The translations under genes were made by a program, and so were the position numbers. From NCBI GenBank assembly GCA_016873835.1, contig VGVY01000009.1, positions 1-40,630 on the forward strand: a stretch of 40,630 bases of DNA, in the 5' to 3' direction. This stretch comes from Ignavibacteria bacterium. GTDB lineage: Bacteria > Bacteroidota > Ignavibacteria > Ignavibacteriales > Melioribacteraceae. Below the pieces are notes generated by a model. That model saw only the letters and a list, made by a program, of their open reading frames with translations, ran no database searches and was not told where the DNA came from. Below, piece after piece: positions 16,436-26,171 of the stretch (its first letter is position 1; each line of letters begins with the position of its first letter).

Positions 16436-18076
16436 TTAATTTCTCCACTTTTGTACAATAGGAAATCTGCGCCCATAACCAAATGCTTTCTTTGAAACTC
16501 GCAAAACCGGAGCTGATTGTTTTCTTTTAAATTCGTTTAAATCTACTATCTTTAACACTTTTTTAACCGCTTCAGGTTCCTTAATTATGGAAATAATTCC
16601 ACTTAACTCCATTTGTTCTTCTAAATAAAGTTTTAAAATTTTATCCAACAGATCATATGGCGGTAAAGAATCTTGATCAGTTTGATTTGGTTTTAATTCT
16701 GCAGAAGGAACTTTATTTACAATTTCATATGGGATAATCTCAGAATCTCTGTTAATATAATTAGCTAAGGAATAGATCTGAGTTTTATAAACATCTCCAA
16801 TTACAGCCAATGCACCGCACATATCTCCGTATAAAGTAGCATATCCAGTTGCAATTTCAGATTTATTTCCGGTTGAGCATAACAAATATCCATGCTTATT
16901 CGAAAGAGCCATCAAATATAATCCTCTAATTCTAGGCTGAATATTTTCTTCAGTAATATCTTCTGGTTTGCCATCAAATGAGTCTTTTAACATCTCTAAT
17001 ATTTTGTCAAATACTGGTTGAATAGAAATATTATTTGATTTGATGCCAAGGTTGGCAATAAGTTTTTTAGAATCTTTTATACTTCCTTCACTTGAATATT
17101 TAGACGGCATCATCACAACATGGACATTATCTTTTCCGAGGGCGTGTACGGCAATGTATGTTACAATTGCTGAATCAATTCCCCCGCTTAAACCAACTAA
17201 TGCTTTTTTAAATCCATTTTTTTTTGAATAATCTTTTACACCTAAAATCAGCGAATCTAAAACTTCCTTTTCAAAGCTAGATTCAATTTGTAATGTTTTA
17301 TTATATTTTTTTTCCGTATCAAAAATAAAATAATCTTCTTCAAATGGCTTTCCAATTAAACATAGCTCACCTTTTTTATTTAAGCACATACTTGCACCAT
17401 CAAAAATCAATTCCGTTTGTGCACCTACACAGCATACATATGCAAGAGGAAGTTTATCGTTTATGACTAAAGTTGAAAGCATTTCAAATCTTTCTTTCCT
17501 TTTTCCGTAAGAATACGGACTTGCGGAAATGTTGATCAAAACAGTTGCACCATCATCAACTTGTTTTTGAATCGGATCTATAGGATACCTTCTGTGCTTC
17601 CAGTAATCAGCGTCATTCCAAATATCTTCGCATATAGAAATTCCTATAATTTCATTCTTGAATTTGTGCACTTCAACAACTTTTGCTGATTCAAAATATC
17701 TAACTTCATCAAATACATCATAGTTTGGGATCAGTGATTTACTTTGAACAAAATGTATTTTACCATCGTAACATAGAATTGCTGAGTTGTATACATTTGT
17801 CCCAATCAAATCCTCATAATCTTCAGTAATTGATCCAAATAATAATCCAGTTGAAGTAGTTTGAGAAGCAATTTGCTCGGCAGTTTTCATTACTGATTGA
17901 CGGAATTCTTTTTTCTCAACTAAATCGAGCGGCGGGTATCCGCAAAGAAATAATTCTGGGAATACTACTATATCAGCTTTCTCTTCAATTCCTTTTTTAT
18001 ATCCTTCAAGAATTTTTTCAGCATTCCCTTTTATATCACCAATTATCGGATTAGCTTGACAGACAAATATTCTCAT
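16436..18076 (-). CDS. nadE: Glutamine-dependent NAD+ synthetase
   Basis: Final step of NAD synthesis: amidation of nicotinic acid adenine dinucleotide using ATP and glutamine. The 546-residue protein combines an N-terminal nitrilase-type glutaminase with catalytic triad E41, K113 and C149 (ISICEDIW) and a C-terminal synthetase with the ATP-pyrophosphatase P-loop SGGIDS at 297-302. The two-domain form uses glutamine directly, unlike the shorter ammonia-dependent NadE. It lies 62 bases after the TonB receptor gene. Confidence 0.95.
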   Translation of the reverse strand: MRIFVCQANPIIGDIKGNAEKILEGYKKGIEEKADIVVFPELFLCGYPPLDLVEKKEFRQSVMKTAEQIASQTTSTGLLFGSITEDYEDLIGTNVYNSAILCYDGKIHFVQSKSLIPNYDVFDEVRYFESAKVVEVHKFKNEIIGISICEDIWNDADYWKHRRYPIDPIQKQVDDGATVLINISASPYSYGKRKERFEMLSTLVINDKLPLAYVCCVGAQTELIFDGASMCLNKKGELCLIGKPFEEDYFIFDTEKKYNKTLQIESSFEKEVLDSLILGVKDYSKKNGFKKALVGLSGGIDSAIVTYIAVHALGKDNVHVVMMPSKYSSEGSIKDSKKLIANLGIKSNNISIQPVFDKILEMLKDSFDGKPEDITEENIQPRIRGLYLMALSNKHGYLLCSTGNKSEIATGYATLYGDMCGALAVIGDVYKTQIYSLANYINRDSEIIPYEIVNKVPSAELKPNQTDQDSLPPYDLLDKILKLYLEEQMELSGIISIIKEPEAVKKVLKIVDLNEFKRKQSAPVLRVSKKAFGYGRRFPIVQKWRN

Positions 18077-18138
18077 ACATCACACTATTTTGAAAGTAAA
18101 ATTAGCTAAGTCAAAAAGTTAATTCAAACTTAATAAAG

Positions 18139-20268
18139 CTATTCGAATAATATGGAAGCTGAAATAACAATATTTTGGGGTAGACCAGGTTCAAGGTATA
18201 TTGCTTCATTATTAACAATATCAGGATTAATAAATGCCGATGCTGCATATTTGGTATTAAATAAATTATTAATTGTAAGAAATCCTCTTATTTTCAGTTT
18301 ATCTGTAATGCTGATGAAGTCATTAATTCCAATAGTGGAATTAAAAACAAAATAAGAAGGTACTTCAATTTTATTTGCATCATCAACAAAATAACTGCTA
18401 ACCGAATTAAGAGAAAAATTTAGAAAAAAGTCCTTCAAGAATTTGGGTTGAAATGATAAACCAATGTTATAAAAGAATCTAGGGATACCAGCTACTGTAT
18501 TATTCTTGTAATTTGCAAATGAGTTCGGTTTAAAATAATGAACTGAATCAACCAAATATTCATTGTATTTGTTATCAGAATAAGTGAAAGCACCTTTCAA
18601 AGAGATTCCTTGTTCAAATTCAAGTTCTGCACCTAATTCAATTCCAATTCGAGATGTTTTACCGGCTGTAAAATAAAATCTGCCACCGCGATACGGTATA
18701 ATATCATTTTTGATATCAATATAATATCCAGCAACATCAATTGAAGCTGTTTTTAGAAGATTCGAATTGCTCACAGCTAACAAATGTTTTGTACCTACTT
18801 CATAAGTTGTAGAAATGATTGGTTCGAGCAACGGATTTAATAAGTATATTTGATCTTGACTATAAGTGCTTGACGGATCAGTTTCATTTCCGGCTGGAAC
18901 TTCAGTACCTCCGCCAATATTTGCATAAATACTTTGTGTTTGATTGAATCGATATGTTAATCCAAACTTAGGAGTAAGTTTGGAGAATGATTTGCTTTGC
19001 AACCCATAGGATGAAATTAGAAAGTCTTCACTGTAATAAGTTATATTATCATAACGGAGTCCAGCAATAAAACTAATCTTTTCATTAAATATAATTTCAT
19101 CTTGAATAAAAGCACCAAAATTATTAGCGCCTTCACGTTTATTTGCTCTTAATACAGAACCTCTTTGATTTGTAGAAGATAAACTATAAAATAAAATTGC
19201 TCCATCCTGATATGCTTCATCAATTCCAATAATTAAATGATTCTTTAATTCATTTGAGAATTTCGAATTATTCTTGAACATAATATTTCCGCCAATATGA
19301 TATCGTGTAAAATCACGGAATGTTCCTCTTTCTGATCTTTGTAAAAATTTTGGAGATGCAAACAACATTCCAGATATCTGATTAGCTTCATCAAAATTAT
19401 GTTCTATAGTGAATCCAATTCTACCTAGTCGGTTATGTCTTCGTTCGTCTCGTTGAGAATAAATTGCATTTGCTTGTTGAGGATTGAGTTCAAATTGCTT
19501 TTTAGTTAGTGGACCAGGTACGTGGAAAAGATTTGAACCAGCTAATACAAGTACACTAAATTTTGTAATGTCCTCAATATTTGATGTAATTCCAAAATTA
19601 AAAAGAGTCCTATAACTGCTTGAATGTTCCCTCCATCCAGAAAAATTTGTATTAGTTAGTGTTGCAAAAATTTTACCATATGTAATTGGAGTAACCGCCT
19701 TTGTTTGAAAACCATAAAAACCAAAACTACCTGAAAGACTTTTTATTGAGAGATTATAATTATTACTTGACGGAATTGTTGAGAGATTGACTATTCCACC
19801 AGAAGCATTACCCCAAATTGCAGAAGCATTGGATCGGATAACCTCCATATTATCTACTGCCCCCAAATCAATCAAATCAAATGATGTTCTTCCATCAGGT
19901 TCCGTTTCTGGGATTCCGTCAACCATAATTCGAATTCCCCTCGTTGTACCATAGTTAGATCTATCACCGGCTCCTCGTGCGCCAAAACCTCTAATTACCA
20001 AACGAATATCTTGATTACCAGCTCGCGTTTGAGCCAGAACTCCAGGTACAGAAGTTAATATTTCATCAAGTCCGTAACCTCGCAAATTCATCAATGATTT
20101 TTCATTGATAAGTGTAACTGCATATGGAATTTCGATTATGTTTTCAGGGTATCTTGTAGCAGAAACTGTTATTTGATTCATTTCATATTTTAAAGTATCC
20201 GGGTAAATAAATACTTGTGAATAAATTGAGTTTGATAGTAGAATTAATAAATAAATTATCTTCTTCAT
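18139..20268 (-). CDS. TonB-dependent outer-membrane receptor
   Basis: Outer-membrane active transporter energised by TonB. The 709-residue protein has a signal peptide (MKKIIYLLILLSNSIYSQ) and a plug domain at about 30-150 with QITVSATRYPENI as a likely TonB-box region, the LDEILTSVPGV segment and the VMVDGIP-type block. A 22-strand-type barrel follows. The plug and barrel pattern is FecA-like, which hints at a ferric siderophore or citrate ligand, but no neighbour supports a substrate. The last residues are ILFE, so the usual terminal aromatic is one residue in from the end. It ends in a TAG stop, showing that UAG is an ordinary stop here. No clear promoter in the 97-base upstream gap. Confidence 0.88.
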   Translation of the reverse strand: MKKIIYLLILLSNSIYSQVFIYPDTLKYEMNQITVSATRYPENIIEIPYAVTLINEKSLMNLRGYGLDEILTSVPGVLAQTRAGNQDIRLVIRGFGARGAGDRSNYGTTRGIRIMVDGIPETEPDGRTSFDLIDLGAVDNMEVIRSNASAIWGNASGGIVNLSTIPSSNNYNLSIKSLSGSFGFYGFQTKAVTPITYGKIFATLTNTNFSGWREHSSSYRTLFNFGITSNIEDITKFSVLVLAGSNLFHVPGPLTKKQFELNPQQANAIYSQRDERRHNRLGRIGFTIEHNFDEANQISGMLFASPKFLQRSERGTFRDFTRYHIGGNIMFKNNSKFSNELKNHLIIGIDEAYQDGAILFYSLSSTNQRGSVLRANKREGANNFGAFIQDEIIFNEKISFIAGLRYDNITYYSEDFLISSYGLQSKSFSKLTPKFGLTYRFNQTQSIYANIGGGTEVPAGNETDPSSTYSQDQIYLLNPLLEPIISTTYEVGTKHLLAVSNSNLLKTASIDVAGYYIDIKNDIIPYRGGRFYFTAGKTSRIGIELGAELEFEQGISLKGAFTYSDNKYNEYLVDSVHYFKPNSFANYKNNTVAGIPRFFYNIGLSFQPKFLKDFFLNFSLNSVSSYFVDDANKIEVPSYFVFNSTIGINDFISITDKLKIRGFLTINNLFNTKYAASAFINPDIVNNEAIYLEPGLPQNIVISASILFE

Positions 20269-20365
20269 TTTAGATTTTTTTCCTTTCCCAAAAAAATTCT
20301 TTTCATCTCATAGCAGAAAATAAATATTAATTTTTTTTTAATAGAAGGTCATTAAAAATTGCAAA

Positions 20366-21688
20366 TTATTTGTGTAGGTTTGCCAAAGGAGCAGAAGTAT
20401 TTCGCATTGAGTGAACTTTATTTGGAACTGGGATTGTAACTTCATTTTTAACGTATTGTTCAAATTCATCTCTAAATCTTTGAATCATAAATTTAACTGG
20501 CCATGCAGCTGCGTCACCTAATGCACAAACAGTATTCCCTTCAATGTTTTCAGCAACACTTATCAAAAGGTCGAGATCTTTTGAAGTACCGTTGCCTTCT
20601 AAAATTCTGTGAAGTGTTTTTTCCATCCAGCCTGTTCCTTCACGACAAGGTGTGCATTGACCACAACTTTCGTGATGATAAAAATGAGTTATACGAATTA
20701 AAACTTTTAGAAGATTTGTATCTTCATCCATAACCATTACACCACCAATACCAATTGCCGATCCAGCTTCTTTTAAAGATTCTGCATCCATTCGTATACC
20801 TTCTAATTGATCTCCACGCAACGGCGGCATTGAAGAACCACCGGGAATTACACATTTAACTTTTTTATTATTTGGAATTCCACTGGCAGTATTGAAAATT
20901 AAATCTGTAAGTAAAATTCCAGTTGGTAATTCATAAACTCCAGGCTTGTTTACATGTCCGCTGATTCCATACAAAAGTGTACCGGGATGTTTTTGCGCAC
21001 CAATTTTCGAATACCATTCCCATCCATTACTTATAATTTTGGGTACGTTTGTAATAGTTTCAACATTGTTAATGGTTGTAGGACATCCCCACAAACCTTT
21101 CTGTGCTGGGAAAGGTGGTTTAACACGAGGATAGCCTCGATATCCTTCAATTGAATTCATCAAAGAAGATTCTTCACCGCAAATGTAAGCCCCGGCACCT
21201 TTATGAATGTAAAGGTCGCAGCTAAAATCATTACCGAAAGTTTTTTTCATTGATTCGCCAAGAAAACCACGATCGTATGCAACTTCAATAGCTTTCTGCA
21301 TTAACTTAATCCACTTATGATATTCTCCACGAATATACAGATACGCAACTTTAGCACCTATTGCATAACAAGTGATTATTGCACCTTCAATCAATTGAAA
21401 AGGATTGTCTTCAAAAACTTGTCTGTCTTTAAATGAACCGGGTTCGCTTTCGTCACCATTTATACAAAGATACTTTGGCTTATCAGTTGTCTTTGGCATA
21501 AAGCTCCATTTCAATCCAGCAGAAAATGCAGCTCCGCCTCTGCCACGAAGACCGGATTTTTTCACTTGGTCGATTATATCATCTGGAGATTGTGATAAAG
21601 CCTTTTTGAAAGATTCAAAACCACCATTAGTCAAATAAACATCTATTTGATTTAGGTTCGGTATGTCGGGTAAAACAATTCTTTCCAT
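20366..21688 (-). CDS. nuoF: NADH-quinone oxidoreductase subunit F
   Basis: FMN- and NADH-binding subunit of the complex I electron-input module. The protein is 440 residues. The FMN/NADH loop GLRGRGGAAFSAG is near 46-58 and GAGAYICGEESSL near 165-177. The 4Fe-4S ligands are in ESCGQCTPCREG with a fourth Cys in NTVCALGD. It follows nuoE by 10 bases. It is the last nuo gene here: downstream is the unrelated TonB receptor, so nuoG and the membrane arm are not attached. Confidence 0.94.
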   Translation of the reverse strand: MERIVLPDIPNLNQIDVYLTNGGFESFKKALSQSPDDIIDQVKKSGLRGRGGAAFSAGLKWSFMPKTTDKPKYLCINGDESEPGSFKDRQVFEDNPFQLIEGAIITCYAIGAKVAYLYIRGEYHKWIKLMQKAIEVAYDRGFLGESMKKTFGNDFSCDLYIHKGAGAYICGEESSLMNSIEGYRGYPRVKPPFPAQKGLWGCPTTINNVETITNVPKIISNGWEWYSKIGAQKHPGTLLYGISGHVNKPGVYELPTGILLTDLIFNTASGIPNNKKVKCVIPGGSSMPPLRGDQLEGIRMDAESLKEAGSAIGIGGVMVMDEDTNLLKVLIRITHFYHHESCGQCTPCREGTGWMEKTLHRILEGNGTSKDLDLLISVAENIEGNTVCALGDAAAWPVKFMIQRFRDEFEQYVKNEVTIPVPNKVHSMRNTSAPLANLHK

Positions 21689-21698
21689 AATTAAGAAT

Positions 21699-22169
21699 TC
21701 AATTCAATGAATTTAATATCTCTTCAACTTTTTCTTTTGAAAGGTTTTCAAAATAATCTTCATTAACAGCAATCATTGGTGCGTAGCCGCAAGCACCCAT
21801 GCATTCAACTTCTTCGAGAGAAAATTTGCCATCTTGTGATACATGCATATTTTCAATGCCCAATTTTTCTCTCACTTGATCCCATATTTCATATGCGCCT
21901 CTCAACATGCATGAAACATTAGTGCAGACTTGCACATGAAATTTTCCCATTGGTTTCGTATGATACATTGTGTAAAAAGTAACTACGCTTAAAACATTCA
22001 CTTTATCAATACTAAGAATATTTGCAATCTCTTCCATCACCTCATTGCTGATAAATCCATTTTGCTCTTGAGCTATATAAACAGTATCCATTACTGCGGC
22101 TAAAGCAGTTGGATACTTACTTCTTGCTTTTTCAATTCTTTTTATATTTTCTTCTGTGAATTTGAACAT
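21699..22169 (-). CDS. nuoE: NADH-quinone oxidoreductase subunit E
   Basis: Thioredoxin-fold 2Fe-2S subunit (N1a cluster) of complex I, 156 residues. The four cluster ligands are C82 and C87 (CTNVSC) and C123 and C127 (CMGAC). It pairs with NuoF in NADH oxidation. The 53-base gap before it is unusually purine-rich on the coding strand, with repeated GATAAGA-like units, and contains no other gene. Confidence 0.93.
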   Translation of the reverse strand: MFKFTEENIKRIEKARSKYPTALAAVMDTVYIAQEQNGFISNEVMEEIANILSIDKVNVLSVVTFYTMYHTKPMGKFHVQVCTNVSCMLRGAYEIWDQVREKLGIENMHVSQDGKFSLEEVECMGACGYAPMIAVNEDYFENLSKEKVEEILNSLN

Positions 22170-22222
22170 GTGTTAATTCTTTATCTTATCTCATTCTCTT
22201 ATCTTATTCTTTTTCTTACTCT

Positions 22223-23473
22223 TTATTTATCCGCTTCACCCATTACCGGATCTAAACTTCCAATAATAGCAACGACGTCAGAGATCATTGCGCCTTTGCA
22301 TAATTTTGAAATTACTTGAAGATTACAAAAAGAAGGTGAACGAATTTTCATTTTCCATGGATGACCGGTTCCATTACTAACAATATAAAAACCGAGTTCA
22401 CCTTTTGGATTTTCTGCTGAGAAAAAAACATCTCCTACTGGCGGATTAATCCCATAATTAATTAACATGAAATCATGAATCAGTTCTTCCATTTTCGTAT
22501 AAATTTCAGTTTTATGAGGAAGAACATGCTTTGGATCATTTGCCATAATTTCCCCTTTAGGCATTTTATCCAAAATTTGATAAAGTATTTTCACACTTTC
22601 TCTTACTTCATCGCCTCTTTGGAAATATCTGGCAAGACAATCCCCTTCTGAAAAAGTTGGTATCTTAAAGTCTAATTCATTATAAAACAAATACGGTTTT
22701 GCACGCCGTACATCGTATTCAACTCCAGAGGCTCTTAAGTTTGGACCCGTAACACCATATTCAATTGCATCTTCTTTACTTAAAACCCCGATACCTTCCA
22801 ATCTATCAATAAAAATTTTGTTGCCAAGAAGAAGTTTATCCATTTCATCTAAGGCTGAATGAAATTGATCCAAAAATTCTTTCACCATTTGCAATACTTC
22901 ATCATCAGCATCAGCAGCTACTCCGCCAATTCTAGTATAGCTTGTTGTAAATCTTGCACCAATTAGTTTATCAAATATATTGTGAATTTTTTCTCGTTCT
23001 CTGAAAGTCCACATTACCATTGTAACTGCGCCAACATCCATTGCATATGTTCCAATTGCAACCATATGGGCAGCAATACGAGATAATTCAGCAACCATCA
23101 TTCTTATATATTGAGCTCTTTTCGGAGATTCAAGTCCAAGCAATTTTTCTACTGCAAGTACATAAGCAACATTATTGCAAAGTGTGGCTGTATAATCAAG
23201 TCGATCGGTATGAGGAATGTATTCAATATAACTCATGTCTTCAGCCATCTTTTCATAACCGCGGTGTAAATATCCAAGCTCTGGAACTGCTGCCATTACT
23301 GTCTCACCGTCAAGTCTTAAAACCAACCTTAGCACACCATGAGTTGCTGGATGTTGAGGACCCATGTTTATCACCATTTCATTTTCCAATGAATCTTCAA
23401 TGGTGATTTCTCTAATAGCATCAAGTTTCTTTAATAATTTTTCGTCGTTATATATACTTGAATGTAAATCCAT
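22223..23473 (-). CDS. nuoD: NADH-quinone oxidoreductase subunit D
   Basis: 49-kDa-type subunit lining the quinone-binding cavity of complex I. It has the MGPQHPATHGVLRL block near the N-terminus and the GYLHRGYEKM segment. A longer reading frame begins at 23518, but it would overlap nuoC by 44 bases. The internal ATG at 23473 starts one base after the nuoC stop and gives a 416-residue protein of normal length, so that start is preferred. Confidence 0.92.
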   Translation of the reverse strand: MDLHSSIYNDEKLLKKLDAIREITIEDSLENEMVINMGPQHPATHGVLRLVLRLDGETVMAAVPELGYLHRGYEKMAEDMSYIEYIPHTDRLDYTATLCNNVAYVLAVEKLLGLESPKRAQYIRMMVAELSRIAAHMVAIGTYAMDVGAVTMVMWTFREREKIHNIFDKLIGARFTTSYTRIGGVAADADDEVLQMVKEFLDQFHSALDEMDKLLLGNKIFIDRLEGIGVLSKEDAIEYGVTGPNLRASGVEYDVRRAKPYLFYNELDFKIPTFSEGDCLARYFQRGDEVRESVKILYQILDKMPKGEIMANDPKHVLPHKTEIYTKMEELIHDFMLINYGINPPVGDVFFSAENPKGELGFYIVSNGTGHPWKMKIRSPSFCNLQVISKLCKGAMISDVVAIIGSLDPVMGEADK

Positions 23474-23474
23474 A

Positions 23475-23969
23475 TTACTCAACTTTTTTTGGAAGTGGAA
23501 GAGAGCCGGGAATTCCAATCACTGGGAAATCTTTTCTAAGTGGATGATATTGGAATCCTTCTGGCATGTACATTCTTCTCAAATCAGGATGATTAATAAA
23601 CTTAATTCCGTACATGTCATAAGTTTCTCTTTCATACCAATCTGCACTTTCCCAAACTGATGAAACTGTTTCTATTTGAGGCGGTTCTTCATCAATGTTA
23701 GATTTAATTCGAATTGTAAAATTGTTTTTGAAAGAGTATACATGATAAACAACAGTGAATCTTTTTTTACGAGTAGCCCAATCAATTGCAGTAAGATCTT
23801 TGCAAGTCACAAATTGTAAATCGGAATCTTCTTTAAGGTATTTTGCAAAATCGACAATATTATTTTTAGAAATTGTTATTGATAAATCATTTCTAAATTC
23901 AACAACTTCTTCAACAGCATCGCCGAATTGATTCCTAACTTTCTTTTTAATTAATTCTTTGAATTCCAT
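23475..23969 (-). CDS. nuoC: NADH-quinone oxidoreductase subunit C
   Basis: 30-kDa-type peripheral-arm subunit of complex I, 164 residues. The family signature is clear near residues 110-150: ERETYDMYGI, then HPDLRRMYMPEGF and HPLRKDFP. It is separate from NuoD, not fused as in some proteobacteria. It lies eight bases after nuoB. Confidence 0.93.
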   Translation of the reverse strand: MEFKELIKKKVRNQFGDAVEEVVEFRNDLSITISKNNIVDFAKYLKEDSDLQFVTCKDLTAIDWATRKKRFTVVYHVYSFKNNFTIRIKSNIDEEPPQIETVSSVWESADWYERETYDMYGIKFINHPDLRRMYMPEGFQYHPLRKDFPVIGIPGSLPLPKKVE

Positions 23970-23977
23970 AGTTAGTT

Positions 23978-24490
23978 TTAATGAGCATCAACATTTATCA
24001 AAGGATTATCTTGAAAATCTCTTGCACGTGTTTTTGATATTTTCTTTTGAATCTCCATAACAGCATTAATCAAATTTTCCGGACGCGGCGGACAGCCAGC
24101 CGTATAAACATCAACCGGTAGAAATTGATCAATCCCTTGTACTACACTATATGAACGATACATTCCACCCGAAGATGTACATGCCCCCATTGCAATTACC
24201 CATTTCGGTTCGGGCATTTGATCATATATTCTTCTAACAACTTGAGCCATTTTATAAGTTACAGTTCCAGCAACGATCATCAAGTCGCACTGTCTCGGAG
24301 TAAACCGCATGACTTCAGAACCAAATCGTGCAAGATCATATTTGGGATCTGCTGCGGCAATCATTTCGATAGCGCAACATGAAATGCCCATCGGCATAGG
24401 CCAAACAGAACTTCTACGTGCCCAAGTTATTACTGAATCTATTGTAGTCGTAATAAACCCATCTTGTAAAAATTTTGCTTCTAATCCCAT
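23978..24490 (-). CDS. nuoB: NADH-quinone oxidoreductase subunit B
   Basis: Holds the terminal N2 4Fe-4S cluster that reduces quinone. The 170-residue protein shows the four cluster cysteines: C38 and C39 (GISCCAIEM), C104 (MGACTSSGG) and C133 (GCPPRPE). Its start overlaps the end of nuoA by 10 bases. Confidence 0.95.
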   Translation of the reverse strand: MGLEAKFLQDGFITTTIDSVITWARRSSVWPMPMGISCCAIEMIAAADPKYDLARFGSEVMRFTPRQCDLMIVAGTVTYKMAQVVRRIYDQMPEPKWVIAMGACTSSGGMYRSYSVVQGIDQFLPVDVYTAGCPPRPENLINAVMEIQKKISKTRARDFQDNPLINVDAH

Positions 24491-24849
24491 TTCAATCCGC
24501 CTTTCACAAAAATGTACAAGAATCCTAACTCAAGAACAATTAAGAAAATAAGCATTGGTATAAACGCAAATAAACCGTGCTCGCCAAAAAGTGTTTTGAA
24601 TTGTACTGCCCATGGATAGACATAGATCACTTCAATGTCGAAAATAATAAAGAGCATTGCTACTAAATAATATTTGACTGAAATTCTTTCATGGGTAGTG
24701 CCTACTGGATCCTTTCCACTTTCGTATGATAATTGCTTTATTTTATTTGGACTGTAAGGACCGAATAATTTTGAGGAGAAAACTATTGCTCCCCCAATAA
24801 TTGCAGAAAAAATTAGCACAAGGAAGATTGGTATGTAATCGAGAATCAT
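24481..24849 (-). CDS. nuoA: NADH-quinone oxidoreductase subunit A
   Basis: Small membrane subunit of complex I, 122 residues with three helices (about 5-27, 62-84 and 92-115). The loop contains the family block YESGKDPVG and the acidic [15 protein letters not shown] helix. It is the first gene of nuoABCDEF. Confidence 0.94.
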   Translation of the reverse strand: MILDYIPIFLVLIFSAIIGGAIVFSSKLFGPYSPNKIKQLSYESGKDPVGTTHERISVKYYLVAMLFIIFDIEVIYVYPWAVQFKTLFGEHGLFAFIPMLIFLIVLELGFLYIFVKGGLKWD

Positions 24850-24873
24850 TCTATAGATAATTAATTTTGGTTA

Positions 24874-24905
24874 GAAAAATAAGCCAAAACTGTCTATAAA
24901 GTCAA
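24874..24905 (-). promoter_or_regulatory. Candidate promoter of nuoA-F
   Basis: On the minus strand TTG (24905-24903) is followed after 21 bases by TATTTTTC (24881-24874), one mismatch from TAnnTTTG. It lies in the 115-base gap between lysJ and nuoA. No strong terminator separates the two clusters, so read-through from the lysine genes is possible. Confidence 0.35.
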
Positions 24906-24964
24906 AGAATTGCTAGAAAAGAATTTTTTGAATATACTTTTTTCATAAAAGTAATCCCCTAAGA

Positions 24965-26119
24965 TTATTTTAATACTTCATAAAGAACTTTCAACACTTC
25001 ATCAAGATCTTCATAACTAATTACTAATGGCGGTAATAGTCTTAGTACCGTAGTTCCAGCTGGTAATGAAACGATTCCTTTTTCAAGTAGTTCAATTATT
25101 ACTGGTTGAGATTTATCTTTTAGCTCAATTCCAATCATAAGACCGAGTACACGAATTTCTCTTACTTTAGATAACTCAAAACTTTCTAATTTATTTTTAA
25201 AATATTTTCCCTTTGCTTCAGCTTGTTCCCAAAGTTTTTCTTCCACCATAAATTCAATTGATGCATAACCAGCTGCACAAGCTAATGGATTACCTCCAAA
25301 CGTTGAACCGTGTTTGCTCTTTTCAACTTTAATTTTTTCTGAACAAAGCAAAGCACCCATTGGAAAACCGCCAGCCATTGATTTTGCTATCGTCATCATA
25401 TCGGCTTCTATCCCAACATGCTCAATTGCAAACATTTTTCCAGTTCTGCAAAATCCAGTCTGTATTTCATCTATTATAAGCAAAATCCCATTTTCATCAC
25501 ACAATTTTCGAACTTTTTCAAAATATTCTTTTTGACCTAAATTAATACCTCCTTCACCTTGAACAATTTCTAAAATAATACCGGCTGTATCACTATCAAC
25601 AGCTTCAGCTAACTTTTCAAAATTATTAAAAGGGACGAAAGAAAAACCGGGAACAAGGGGTTCAAAACCTTCACGATATTCTTTTTTAAAAGTAGCACTT
25701 AAGGCGCCGTATGTTCTTCCATGAAATCCTTTCATAGCAGCGATAAATTTCGATTTCTTTGTGTTTAATCTTGCAAATTTAATTGCAGCTTCAATTGCCT
25801 CTGTCCCGGAATTTGTTAGGAATGCTTTTGTTAAATTTCTTGGAGTGATAGAAAAAAGTTTTTCAAGGAATTTTGCTTTTGTGTCGTTGTAAAATGTATT
25901 AGCACAAGTAATAAGTGTCGCTGCTTGATTAGAGATTGCCTCAACTAATTTATCATTCGCATGACCAATATTCGCAACACTAATTCCCGAGGCCATATCG
26001 ATAAATTCCTTTCCATTCTCATCCCAAAGTCGAGCACCTTTCCCCTTAACAATTACTATATCTCTTCTTGGATATACGTCTACTTCGTATTGTTCAATAA
26101 TTGATTTATAGTTACTCAT
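24965..26119 (-). CDS. lysJ: LysW-gamma-L-lysine aminotransferase (LysJ/ArgD family)
   Basis: Class III PLP aminotransferase of 384 residues. In the LysW pathway it transaminates LysW-aminoadipate semialdehyde to LysW-lysine. Visible residues are the phosphate-binding NSGTEAIE (103-110), PLP-stacking GFHGRTYGAL near 131-140, D217 in LLIIDEIQTG, PLP Lys246 in IAKSMAGGFPMGA, and STFGGNPLACAAG. By sequence alone it could be an acetylornithine aminotransferase. Position after lysZ in a cluster with lysW decides the call. It may serve arginine synthesis as well. Confidence 0.85.
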   Translation of the reverse strand: MSNYKSIIEQYEVDVYPRRDIVIVKGKGARLWDENGKEFIDMASGISVANIGHANDKLVEAISNQAATLITCANTFYNDTKAKFLEKLFSITPRNLTKAFLTNSGTEAIEAAIKFARLNTKKSKFIAAMKGFHGRTYGALSATFKKEYREGFEPLVPGFSFVPFNNFEKLAEAVDSDTAGIILEIVQGEGGINLGQKEYFEKVRKLCDENGILLIIDEIQTGFCRTGKMFAIEHVGIEADMMTIAKSMAGGFPMGALLCSEKIKVEKSKHGSTFGGNPLACAAGYASIEFMVEEKLWEQAEAKGKYFKNKLESFELSKVREIRVLGLMIGIELKDKSQPVIIELLEKGIVSLPAGTTVLRLLPPLVISYEDLDEVLKVLYEVLK

Positions 26120-26171
26120 TCGATCTCCAAATCTAAATGATTAATTAAGCTACTTCTAATCAATAAGACCA

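Noticed and set aside
23041-23406. Plus-strand 121-codon frame inside nuoD
   Set aside because: It lies wholly opposite a conserved complex I gene, has low-complexity composition, and has no SD or operon context.
22223-23518. Longer nuoD start at 23518
   Set aside because: It would overlap nuoC by 44 bases and add 15 residues not typical of NuoD. The ATG at 23473 follows the nuoC stop by one base.
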